Assembly: GCA_026394095.1 (NCBI GenBank)
Contig: JAPKYY010000351.1
Location: 1 to 9,576, forward strand
Source: Acidobacteriota bacterium
GTDB lineage: Bacteria; Acidobacteriota; Terriglobia; Bryobacterales; Bryobacteraceae
Direction of reading: 5' to 3'
DNA: 9,576 nucleotides
The notes under the pieces were generated by a model. The model saw only the letters and a list, made by a program, of their open reading frames with translations. It searched no databases and had not been told where the DNA came from. Positions within the stretch are counted from its first letter, which is position 1; every line of letters begins with the position of its first letter. This document shows, piece after piece, positions 1 through 6,740 of the stretch. The position numbers and the translations under genes are program-made.

Positions 1-302
1 GTGGTGCGTGGCTTCTCGAAATATACGCGCATCAGAGTCAGAAGCTGCCCATCAAATGGTTTGGCCATCTCCTGCAACCGGCCGCCATACTCAATCGCCG
101 CATCCACATCATGAATCGAGCAGGGCCCAACAACCACCACTAGACGCGGGTCGCTGCCATGGATGATTTCGTGCAGTGCAGCACGGGTGTCGATGATCTG
201 TCGCCTTAGTTCTTCTGTGGGCTGGAGGTCTTTTAGAATCTCAACCGGCGGGGTAAGTTCGCGTATGCCGCGAATGCGGACGTCGTCTGTACGGAATGGC
301 AT
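1..302 (-). CDS. aroG: Class I DAHP synthase, N-terminal part (cut by window edge)
   Basis: 3-Deoxy-D-arabino-heptulosonate-7-phosphate synthase condenses phosphoenolpyruvate and erythrose-4-phosphate in the cytoplasm, the first step of the shikimate/aromatic amino acid pathway. The visible 100 residues start at ATG 302-300 and match the N-terminus of the E. coli AroG/AroF/AroH family nearly without gaps. GPCSIHD lies at residues 59-65, with C61 at the metal-ligand position. MRVYFEKPRT lies at 91-100, containing the PEP-site residues R92, K97 and R99. The numbering coincides with E. coli AroG. The N-terminal TDDVRI segment keeps the Asp6-Asp7 pair that in AroG lies in the feedback-inhibitor region, so allosteric control by an aromatic amino acid is plausible, but the isozyme cannot be told. 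No clear Shine-Dalgarno precedes the start. The C-terminal two thirds lie outside the window. The gene is divergent from the TonB receptor cluster and has no evident functional link to it. Confidence 0.93.
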   Translation of the reverse strand, partial: MPFRTDDVRIRGIRELTPPVEILKDLQPTEELRRQIIDTRAALHEIIHGSDPRLVVVVGPCSIHDVDAAIEYGGRLQEMAKPFDGQLLTLMRVYFEKPRT

Positions 303-369
303 GGGAGGTGTCTAACGAATCCCCTATTTTACTAGGCTTGGAGGGCCTAATGCTCGCTACAATAACGAA
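303..369. promoter_or_regulatory. Divergent promoter region between aroG and the TonB receptor cluster
   Basis: This 67-bp gap separates two divergent start codons and must carry both promoters unless they lie inside the genes. On the plus strand TACAAT at 358-363 is a good -10 match and ends 6 nt before the receptor ATG at 370. That would place transcription start at or next to the start codon, giving a leaderless mRNA. The matching -35 position (about 335-340) is poor. On the minus strand TAAAAT (331-326) is a -10-like hexamer that would give aroG a leader of about 17 nt. Neither start has a convincing Shine-Dalgarno. These are calls by eye. Confidence 0.4.
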
Positions 370-2565
370 ATGATTCTCCAACTCTCGGTGGTGCTATGCC
401 TCGCGCAAACGCAACCCATCGAAAGAAAAGACGCTATTACCGTCTCGGCAGAAGCAGGGAAAAAGGAATCGCTCGACCTTGTGCCCCAGCGCGTCAACTC
501 AATCTCACTGGAGCGTCTGCGCGAAAGAGTCTCAATCGGCTTGAACGACGCCTTCCGCGAAGAGATTGGGCTCGAAACACAGCGTACTTCAACCTTCATG
601 GGGGGAATCTACATCCGCGGTCTCACCGGCAACAAGGTTGTGGTGTATCGGGATGGCGTGCGCTACTCCACATCGGCAGCGCGGGGTGGCGTCAGCACTT
701 TCTTTAACTTGCTCGATTCAGACGGCATCGACCAGGTTGAAGTCCTCCGCGGCCCCAACAGTGCTCAATATGGCAGCGACTCCCTTGGCGGCGTCCTCAG
801 TGTTATCTCACGAAGCCCTGACAAACTTGGCCCACGCCTAGAATGGACCCCCTTCTACTCGAGCGCCTCCAACACCTTCGGCAACGGCCTCACGCTGGCC
901 CGCACCTTTGCCCGCGGCGGCATCATGCTTCGAGGCAGCTCACAACGAGTCAACACCCTGCGCACAGGGCAGGGGCTAGATAGCCATTCAGCCATAACCC
1001 GCTTCCTCAACCTGCCATCCAGCGTCGCCTACAGCCGCCAGCCCGACAGCGCCTTCACTCAATACGGCGCCAGCCTCCACGGTCAGCTCAAAGAATCCAA
1101 ATCAGCCGACTGGATCTTCCACTACGAGCGCGACCAGCAAGACGGAGCCAAACGTACCGACCAGCTACTGGGCGGCGACGGAGCCCGCCTCGCCGCAGTA
1201 GCCAACATCATGGGAGACTTCGCCTACCTCCGAAACAACCGCAGCAACTTCGCCGGCTTCGACCTGGTAAGCGCCTCTCTCAGCTATGCCGCACAACGGG
1301 AAGAACGCATCAACCAGGCCAACCCCACTGCCCGCATCCAGCGCCAATACGAACGCACCCGCACCTGGGGTACACAAGCCCAAGCCGCCAAACGCATCTG
1401 GCAAAACGATCTCTACTTCGGCGGCGAAGCCTATTTCGACAGCCTCAAGAGCCCCGCACAAAACACCCTGCCACGCATTGCCGATGGTGCAACCTACAAG
1501 CAATACGGCATCTACGCGCAAGACAGCGTGCTGCTCTGGCAACAGCGCCTGCGCTTGAGCGGCGCAGTCCGCTGGGGCGGCGGCCAGTTTGAAACTCTCA
1601 CTTCCAACGCCTGGACCGGCCGCATCGGCGCAGTCCTCCGTCCCAACAACTGGCTCTCCGTTCATAGCTATCTAAGCCGCGGCTTCCGCGCCCCCAGCAT
1701 GACCGACCTCGGCGCTCGTGGCCTTCAAGGCAACGGTAGCTTCGAAGCCCTCCCTCCAGCAGGCTTGCGCCCCGAGCTCAGCGACAACGTCGACCTCGGC
1801 TTCCGCATCAAAGGCCGCAAGCTCGTCTGGGAACTTACCGGCTTCCGTTCTCGCATCAGTAACGTGATCGTCTCGCAAATTCTACTGCTGCCCCAGGGCG
1901 CGGTCGGCCAGATCATCTCCGGTGAGCGTGTAGTCAACCAGCGTGCCGACGGCGCCGTCTTTGTAGCTGTCTCAAACTCTCCCGTCACAGCCAAACGCAA
2001 CCAGGACGCCGCCATCTATAAGGGCATCGAACAACGCCTCGAATGGTCGCCCCGCCGAGGCCTCACCTTTGAAGAAGGTTTCACCTGGCTCCGTGCGGAC
2101 GATCCTGCAAACGGTCGCGTCCCCAACATTGAAGCCACCTACCCGCCCGCCATGGGCTACCTCAAACTTCGATGGAACCCCGCCGCCAGGCGCTTCTGGG
2201 TCGAACCCTATTGGACCCTCAACGACCGGCAGAATCGTCTCAGCGAACTCGCCCTCAACGACCGCCGCATTGGCGCTCCCCGCACCCGAGCCCAAATCGC
2301 CACCTTCTACAACAACAACCCCACACTCGCCGCCCTCTCTCCGCTCACACTCACTCAACTGCAGGACCGCCTCGGCGGCACCCCCCTCTTCCCCGCCCTT
2401 CCCGGCTACGGCGTCATCGGCCTGCGTGGAGGATACAGCTTCACCGATCAGCTCAGCCTCTTCCTCGATGCCGCAAATCTCGCGGATAAAAACTTTCGCG
2501 GCATGAGTTGTGGCGTCGACGGCCCCGGACGTGGAGTATCCTTACAACTTCGATGGCGATTCTAG
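370..2565 (+). CDS. TonB-dependent outer-membrane receptor
   Basis: This is a 731-residue TonB-dependent transporter, an outer-membrane beta-barrel that imports a scarce ligand using ExbB/ExbD/TonB energy. Residues 21-28 (DAITVSAE) resemble a TonB box. The plug domain spans roughly 40-150 and includes GIYIRG near 79-84 and the family signature VEVLRGPNSAQYGSDSLGG at 123-141. The rest is the barrel, ending in a conserved NLADKNFRGMSCGVDGPGRG segment and a terminal Phe, as expected for BAM-dependent insertion. Length is typical of BtuB/CirA-like receptors. ATG 370 is the first possible start: the frame has a stop at 313-315 and no start codon between. The signal peptide is then unusually short and lacks basic residues (MILQLSVVLCLAQ). 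The last 13 nt overlap the purine permease gene, suggesting translational coupling and perhaps a purine-related ligand. Ligand identity cannot be read from the sequence. Confidence 0.93.
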   Translation: MILQLSVVLCLAQTQPIERKDAITVSAEAGKKESLDLVPQRVNSISLERLRERVSIGLNDAFREEIGLETQRTSTFMGGIYIRGLTGNKVVVYRDGVRYSTSAARGGVSTFFNLLDSDGIDQVEVLRGPNSAQYGSDSLGGVLSVISRSPDKLGPRLEWTPFYSSASNTFGNGLTLARTFARGGIMLRGSSQRVNTLRTGQGLDSHSAITRFLNLPSSVAYSRQPDSAFTQYGASLHGQLKESKSADWIFHYERDQQDGAKRTDQLLGGDGARLAAVANIMGDFAYLRNNRSNFAGFDLVSASLSYAAQREERINQANPTARIQRQYERTRTWGTQAQAAKRIWQNDLYFGGEAYFDSLKSPAQNTLPRIADGATYKQYGIYAQDSVLLWQQRLRLSGAVRWGGGQFETLTSNAWTGRIGAVLRPNNWLSVHSYLSRGFRAPSMTDLGARGLQGNGSFEALPPAGLRPELSDNVDLGFRIKGRKLVWELTGFRSRISNVIVSQILLLPQGAVGQIISGERVVNQRADGAVFVAVSNSPVTAKRNQDAAIYKGIEQRLEWSPRRGLTFEEGFTWLRADDPANGRVPNIEATYPPAMGYLKLRWNPAARRFWVEPYWTLNDRQNRLSELALNDRRIGAPRTRAQIATFYNNNPTLAALSPLTLTQLQDRLGGTPLFPALPGYGVIGLRGGYSFTDQLSLFLDAANLADKNFRGMSCGVDGPGRGVSLQLRWRF

Positions 2566-3866
2566 AACGGCTCGAAACCTACTTCGAATTCAAAGCTCTC
2601 AACACCAACTGGCGCACTGAGATCCTGGCCGGGGCCACGACCTTTATCACGATGGCCTACATCCTCTTCGTGAACCCGTCGATCCTCGCCGAAACCGGCA
2701 TGCCCTTCGGCGCGATCACTGCCGCCACCTGCCTCAGTGCCGCCTTCGGCAGCATCCTCATGGGCGCCTACGCCCGCTACCCGATCGCACTCGCCCCCGG
2801 CATGGGCCTCAACGCCTACTTCACTTATGTAGTCGTCAAGGGCATGGGCGTCAAGTGGGAAGTCGCCCTCGGCGCTGTCTTCCTCTCCGGCATCGCATTT
2901 CTTCTCTTAACCCTAACCGGCCTCCGTCAAAAGATCGTTGAAGCGATGCCAGCCGAACTCTATTCCGCAGTCGCCGTCGGCATTGGCCTCTTCATCGCCT
3001 TCATCGGCCTCAAGAATTCCGGCATCATCATCCCAGACCCCGCCACCACCGTCACCCTCGGCAACCTCCGCGCCCCCAACACCCTGCTAGCCCTCGCTGG
3101 CCTGTTTGTGATGGCCACCCTGATGGCCTGGGGCGTCCGCGCAGCCATGCTCATCGGCATAGTTGGCACTAGCGTCACGGCCATGATCTTCGGTGTCGTC
3201 CAGTGGAAGTGGCAACCCAGCTACCTTCCACAACTGGGCGAGACCGCCTTCCACCTCGACCTGCCCGGAGTGCTGAACCTCGGCCTCTTCGAAATCGTCT
3301 TTGTCTTCCTCTTCGTCGACCTCTTCGACAACCTCGGCACTCTCGTTGCAGTCGGCAAAAAGGCTGGCCTGCTCAATAGCGACAACAAAATCCCGCGCGT
3401 TGGCCGCATCCTCACCGTCGATTCCCTCGCCACCATGTTCGGCTCACTCACCGGCACCTCCACCGTCGTCAGCTATATCGAAAGCGCTTCAGGCGTCGCC
3501 GCCGGAGGCCGCAGCGGCGTTACAGCCATCGTCACCGGCCTGCTCTTCCTGGTCGCTCTCTTCGCCGTACCGCTCGTTGGCGTGATCCCTGCAGCCGCCA
3601 CCGCGCCTGCCCTCATCCTCGTCGGCAGCCTCATGATCTCCCACGCTTCTGAGATTCAGTGGAGCGATGCAGAAACCGCCATACCCGCTTTCCTCACCAT
3701 CGTCACCATCCCCTTAAGCTTTTCCATTGCCAACGGCCTCGCCTTCGGCTTCATCGCCTACACGCTTCTCAAAGTCGCCCGAGGCAAGGGTGCGCAGGTC
3801 GGCTGGCTTGTTTATCTTTTAACGACACTTTTTATCGTGCGCTTCATCTATCTAGGTAAGGGATGA
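2553..3866 (+). CDS. AzgA/NCS2-type purine (adenine/guanine/hypoxanthine) permease
   Basis: This 437-residue, highly hydrophobic inner-membrane protein belongs to the NCS2 superfamily, AzgA branch (relatives: E. coli GhxP/AdeP, Bacillus PbuG/PbuO), which are proton-coupled nucleobase importers. Family landmarks in order are RTEILAGATTFITMAYILFVNP (21-42) in TM1, APGMGLNAYF (81-90) in TM3, FVDLFDNLGT (254-263) in TM8 with the conserved acidic residues, and GTSTVVSYIESASGVAAGGR (301-320) in TM10. About 14 membrane segments are expected. I chose ATG 2553 because MAILERLETYF matches the usual family N-terminus. The frame is open 15 codons further upstream, but that arginine-rich stretch lies inside the receptor gene and does not look like this family. 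The start lies 13 nt before the receptor stop, and no strong ribosome site is seen, so re-initiation after the receptor is likely. Exact base specificity is not determinable here. Confidence 0.93.
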   Translation: MAILERLETYFEFKALNTNWRTEILAGATTFITMAYILFVNPSILAETGMPFGAITAATCLSAAFGSILMGAYARYPIALAPGMGLNAYFTYVVVKGMGVKWEVALGAVFLSGIAFLLLTLTGLRQKIVEAMPAELYSAVAVGIGLFIAFIGLKNSGIIIPDPATTVTLGNLRAPNTLLALAGLFVMATLMAWGVRAAMLIGIVGTSVTAMIFGVVQWKWQPSYLPQLGETAFHLDLPGVLNLGLFEIVFVFLFVDLFDNLGTLVAVGKKAGLLNSDNKIPRVGRILTVDSLATMFGSLTGTSTVVSYIESASGVAAGGRSGVTAIVTGLLFLVALFAVPLVGVIPAAATAPALILVGSLMISHASEIQWSDAETAIPAFLTIVTIPLSFSIANGLAFGFIAYTLLKVARGKGAQVGWLVYLLTTLFIVRFIYLGKG

Positions 3867-3874
3867 TCAATTAG

Positions 3875-4324
3875 ATGTTTCAACTCGGCTGGCTCTGGAG
3901 CGATCCGCTCAAGGTAGGCGTCACTGCGCCCTCTTTCAAACTCAAAGATCAGGACGGAAACCTGGTCGACCTCGCAAAGCTGCGCGGTAAAAACGTAATC
4001 CTGGTCTTCTACCCGGCTGACGACACCCCCGGTTGAACCAAGCAAGTATGCGACATCCGCGACAACTGGTCTCGCGTGAAGTCGAAGAATGCCGTAGTTT
4101 ACGGTATCAACCCTGGCTCCGCCGAAAGCCATAAAAAATTCGTCGATAAGAACAAACTCGAGTTTCCACTGCTGGTAGACGAAGGGCAGGAAGTCGCCCG
4201 TCTCTACAGCGCCCACGGTCTTTTCGTGAAGCGAACCGTCTACCTGATTGACCCCGAAGGCATCATCCGCTTCGGCACCAGAGGCATGCCGTCGCCGCTC
4301 GAAATCCTCAAGCACGCAAAGTAG
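3875..4324 (+). CDS. bcp: Selenocysteine-containing BCP/PrxQ peroxiredoxin (in-frame TGA read as Sec)
   Basis: Thiol/selenol peroxidase of the AhpC-TSA superfamily, BCP/PrxQ type, expected to reduce H2O2 and organic hydroperoxides in the cytoplasm. With TGA 4034-4036 read as selenocysteine the product is 149 residues, the normal family length. The thioredoxin-fold start is VGVTAPSFKLKDQDG (14-28). The strand NVILVFYP leads into P47-A-D-D-T51-P-G-U54, the universal PxxxTxxC motif with U in place of the peroxidatic Cys. C59 lies five residues later, as in E. coli BCP (C45/C50), and would act as resolving Cys. Further family landmarks are FPLLVD and KRTVYLIDPEG with the conserved Arg. An in-frame TAG directly precedes ATG 3875, so the start cannot lie further upstream. 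AAGG at 3858-3861 is a weak, distant ribosome site. The gene lies 8 nt after the permease. A nonsense mutation is the alternative, but the reading frame is intact on both sides and the TGA falls only at the catalytic position. Confidence 0.87.
4034..4036 (+). other. Recoded TGA codon (predicted selenocysteine, residue 54)
   Basis: This TGA replaces the peroxidatic cysteine codon. Preceding codons give D-D-T-P-G and following codons give T-K-Q-V-C-D-I-R-D, which is the standard BCP active-site context. TGC or TGT to TGA is a single-base change, as is typical of Cys/Sec exchange within selenoprotein families. No other in-frame stop occurs before TAG 4322-4324. Decoding would need SelA, SelB, SelD and tRNA-Sec, none of which lies in this window. 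Confidence 0.82.
4051..4084 (+). promoter_or_regulatory. Predicted bacterial SECIS hairpin
   Basis: This stem-loop starts 14 nt after the TGA and lies inside the coding sequence, where bacterial SelB-binding SECIS elements sit. Pairs read from the sequence are 4051-4054 with 4081-4084 (4 bp), an A-A mismatch (4055/4080), 4056-4057 with 4078-4079 (2 bp), a bulged U at 4077, then 4058-4062 with 4072-4076 (5 bp, CGCGA/UCGCG). The apical loop is CAACUGGUC (4063-4071), starting 26 nt after the TGA. The loop carries GGUC followed by U, the same GGUCU string found in the apical part of the E. coli fdhF SECIS. An alternative upper fold pairs 4061-4063 with 4069-4071 and leaves the loop AACUG. No energy calculation was possible. 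Confidence 0.65.
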
Positions 4325-5308
4325 CGCGTATAGCGGCCTTCTCCTCTTCGCAATAACGCCCCCTTCTCAACCATATCGGCAAGGTCGCGAGTGGCCGAGG
4401 CCGGGGAGGCTCCTGTAATCGCCGCATAGTTGCCAGCGCTCAATCCGCCCTCAAAACCCTCAGGCCCTTCACGAAGGATACGAAGCAGCGCCTTTTGCTG
4501 CCGCTCGTTCAATTGATTGCGCAGCCGGTCCAGGAGCTTGGCCTTCTCAATAAGAAACTCGATAGAAATTGCTGTCCGGCTCTGAGCCTCGAATACGATC
4601 CCTGCAAACCAGTTCAGCCAAACAGTGATTTCATTGCCCTGATTGGCGGCCTCAAGCGCCGCGTAATACTCCTTGCGATGGATAAGAATTGTGGCAGCCA
4701 ATGCGGTCAAAGTGGGTTGTCCCACCGATTGCGCCAAAGCCTTCTCTGAGATCGCTCGGCCAATTCGCCCATTGCCATCTTCAAATGGGTGAATCGACTC
4801 GAAATAGAGATGCGCAATCCCCGCCCGTGTCAACGCCGGCAAGCCTTCTATTCCACCGGGTGCAGTGCGGTTAAACCACTCGATAAAGCGGCCCATCTCA
4901 CCTGGCACCCGCACTGAAGGCGGTGCCTCAAAGTGTACTTTGGGAGAATGAAAACCACCCGATACTACCTGCATCGACTCTTCGTCTCGCGTACAGATCC
5001 ACCACGAGCTCCGAGATACCCCGCTCAGCGGGTTTCACTCGCCGTTTGTCGCTACCCAAACCCAGTTGCCTGCGAATGGAAGATTGAACACTGGCCCGGT
5101 CCAGAAACTCGCCCTCAATTTCAGAACTGGTCAGCGCCTCCTGACTCATCGCTTCGATCGTAATCTGCTCTCGATCTGTCGAATCAAGATGTTTCACCGT
5201 CCCGGCAAAGGATCCACACCCAAGCAGGAACTGCTCCTCAGCCCTGCGCAGGCTAGAGGCGTCCCAGGTGAATTCCGGCCAATCGGGTTTTTGCCAGTTC
5301 CAGATCAT
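4240..5308 (-). pseudogene. DUF4172-Fic family protein gene, broken by internal deletion and frameshift
   Basis: Fic proteins transfer AMP (or related groups) from nucleotides to target-protein hydroxyls. The N-terminal piece starts at ATG 5308 (MIWNWQKPDWPEFTW, a DUF4172 N-terminus). It carries the inhibitory-helix motif S61-x-x-x-E65-G66 and runs normally to about ISELVVDLY, then continues 17 codons out of frame to TGA at 4928-4930. The C-terminal piece is in another frame from about 4990 (ATG 4974, MQVVSGG) to TAG 4242-4240. It contains the complete catalytic motif HPFEDGNGRIGR (62-73 counted from that ATG) and a C-terminal winged-helix-like region (NYAAITGASPASATRDL). Compared with my memory of homologues, roughly 40 residues joining the two pieces, containing the usual ERLFGWHxxLF helix, are missing, so a simple ribosomal slip would not restore the protein. 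The last 85 nt overlap the peroxiredoxin gene tail to tail. The catalytic piece could conceivably still be translated from ATG 4974. Confidence 0.85.
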
Positions 5309-5336
5309 GAGCGATAGAACTCTATTCTATCGCTCA
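5308..5336. promoter_or_regulatory. Perfect 12-bp dyad at the fic start codon (possible operator)
   Basis: TGAGCGATAGAA (5308-5319) and TTCTATCGCTCA (5325-5336) are exact inverted repeats around the 5-nt spacer CTCTA. The left arm includes the A of the fic ATG, and the rest lies in the 55-bp gap between sulfatase stop and fic start. GATCGATAG at 5354-5362 repeats the half-site GAGCGATAG (5309-5317) with one mismatch, 45 bp away. Position and symmetry suggest a regulator binding site. The winged-helix tail of the Fic protein itself is a candidate binder, but that is inference. On the fic strand no T-run follows the hairpin, so a Rho-independent terminator is unlikely. Confidence 0.5.
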
Positions 5337-5363
5337 AAATACTGCCACTTCTTGATCGATAGG

Positions 5364-6740
5364 CTAAGGCACCAGAATAGGGAAGGTTCCGACATTGCCA
5401 CGCGTCTTCCGCGCCAAGGTCTCGGCCCTCGCCTTGCGCACCTCAGCCGGGAAGCCAGCCAATAATGTTTCGAGCTTAGCCGTCATCTCGCGCACCACCT
5501 CCGGGCGCTCCGGCGCAATGTCGTAGCTCTCCGCCGGGTCAACGGACAAGTCATAGAGCTCGGCACTGGCCAGCGGCAAATTCACTCGCCCGCCCGCCGG
5601 CGCTGGACTATACACCTGCGAGTTGTAACGCGCCACGTGCAACTTGTAATTCCCCTTGCGGATGCACTGCGCATGCCAGCCGTCAAAATAGAGCAACGCC
5701 TCGCGCTCAATCGAAGTCTGCTTTCCGCTCAGCACCGGCCAGAGGTCGATACCATCCAGAGGCTTCCCAGGCAACTTCGCCCCAGTCAACTTGGCAAAGG
5801 TCGGCAGCATGTCCATCGTCGAAACAAGAGCGTCCGAGACCTTGCCAGCCGCAACGCTCCCCGGCATGCTTACAATCATCGGCACCCTAACTCCACCTTC
5901 GAGCGTCGCGCCCTTGCGCCCACGCAAGCTACCGGGCGAGCCCTGAAACCACGGGCCATTGTCAGAAGAAAACACAACAAGAGTGTCCCGCTCCAGCCGA
6001 TGCTTCTTCAGTGTCGCAAGCAACTGCCCGACGCTCCAGTCCAACTCTTCCACCACATCGCCATACAAGCCCAGTGGCGACTTACCCCGAAACGCCGCCG
6101 AAGCCGCCATCGGAATATGCGGATAGGTATGAGGCATGTACAGAAAGAACGGCGTATCCTTGCTGCTCTCGATAAATCGCACCGCCTGCTCGGTATAGCG
6201 GGGTGTCAGCGTCTCAAGCGTCGCCGTCTCCTCAACCGTCTCCACCTTGCCCGGCACGCTGTGCAGCAGCGGTCTCGGTGTCATGTCGTTGCTATAGGGA
6301 ATTCCGTAATACTCATCAAAGCCGCGGTTGGTCGGCAGAAACGCTTCGTTGTGCCCCAGATGCCACTTGCCCACGCACATCGTCTTGTAGCCTTCGGGCT
6401 TCAGCATCTGCGCGATATGCGTCTCCCCGTCAGGCATGCCCTCTTTGTCGTAGGGAAACAAAACCCTCGGCACGCCCACGCGCGTCGGATATCGCCCGGT
6501 CAACAAAGCCGCCCGCGACGGTGAACATACGGGATTTGCCGACAGGCAATGCGTAAAGCGCATCCCTTCCCGCGCGAGACGATCCAGATTCGGAGTACGG
6601 ATCTTACTGCCATAGCAGCCCAGATCACCGTAGCCCAAATCATCGGCATAGATCAGGATTATATTCGGCTTCTTGCGCGGAGCCGCAATCGCAGCAACCC
6701 CAAGCTGCCCCAGTAATGTGCGTCGGGTGAGAACCATCAC
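5364..6740 (-). CDS. Formylglycine-dependent (type I) arylsulfatase, Tat-type signal
   Basis: This 458-residue sulfatase hydrolyses sulfate esters, probably in the periplasm. Residues 5-10 (TRRTLL) followed by GQLGVAAIAA resemble a twin-arginine signal, as expected if formylglycine is installed before export. The catalytic core is complete: D33-D34 in YADDLGYGD (metal), C72-S-P-S-R76 in VCSPSRAALLTGR (Cys to be converted to formylglycine), GKWHLGH at 124-130, H204 and H208 in PHTYPHIP, D260-N261 in SSDNGPW (metal), and K276 in RGRKGATLEGG. Length is normal. Two adjacent starts exist: GTG 6740-6738 and ATG 6737-6735. I favour the ATG for the protein, but the GTG overlaps the stop codon of the upstream small ORF. 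There is no strong ribosome site, so coupling is likely. Substrate is not determinable. A formylglycine-generating enzyme or anaerobic maturase would be needed and is not in the window. Confidence 0.93.
   Translation of the reverse strand: MMVLTRRTLLGQLGVAAIAAPRKKPNIILIYADDLGYGDLGCYGSKIRTPNLDRLAREGMRFTHCLSANPVCSPSRAALLTGRYPTRVGVPRVLFPYDKEGMPDGETHIAQMLKPEGYKTMCVGKWHLGHNEAFLPTNRGFDEYYGIPYSNDMTPRPLLHSVPGKVETVEETATLETLTPRYTEQAVRFIESSKDTPFFLYMPHTYPHIPMAASAAFRGKSPLGLYGDVVEELDWSVGQLLATLKKHRLERDTLVVFSSDNGPWFQGSPGSLRGRKGATLEGGVRVPMIVSMPGSVAAGKVSDALVSTMDMLPTFAKLTGAKLPGKPLDGIDLWPVLSGKQTSIEREALLYFDGWHAQCIRKGNYKLHVARYNSQVYSPAPAGGRVNLPLASAELYDLSVDPAESYDIAPERPEVVREMTAKLETLLAGFPAEVRKARAETLARKTRGNVGTFPILVP

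Noticed and set aside
1165..2358. Several minus-strand open frames opposite the TonB receptor (for example 1165-1665 and 1972-2358)
   Set aside because: Low-complexity Ala/Gly/Val/Glu-rich products with no motifs. They are complementary shadows of GC-rich codons in the receptor.
2508..2552. Upstream 15-codon extension of the purine permease
   Set aside because: MWRRRPRTWSILTTS lies inside the receptor coding sequence and does not fit the family. ATG 2553 gives the usual N-terminus.
4034..4036. TGA as an ordinary nonsense mutation making the peroxiredoxin a pseudogene
   Set aside because: The stop hits exactly the catalytic Cys, everything else including the resolving Cys is intact, and a suitable hairpin follows. 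A sequencing error or mutation remains possible but is less likely.
4076..4324. Independent 82-codon gene starting inside the peroxiredoxin region
   Set aside because: It is the in-frame C-terminal part of the 3875-4324 gene. Its start is an internal GTG with no ribosome site, and it would lack the active site. It is explained by TGA read-through as Sec.
5308..5336. Dyad as a Rho-independent terminator for the sulfatase
   Set aside because: On the minus strand the hairpin is followed by TGATCTGGAAC rather than a T-run, and it overlaps the fic start codon.
5637..6524. Long plus-strand open frame (295 codons) opposite the sulfatase
   Set aside because: It is rich in Arg, His, Gln and Pro with no recognisable motif. 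It is antisense to a complete, motif-bearing sulfatase gene and arises from its codon bias.
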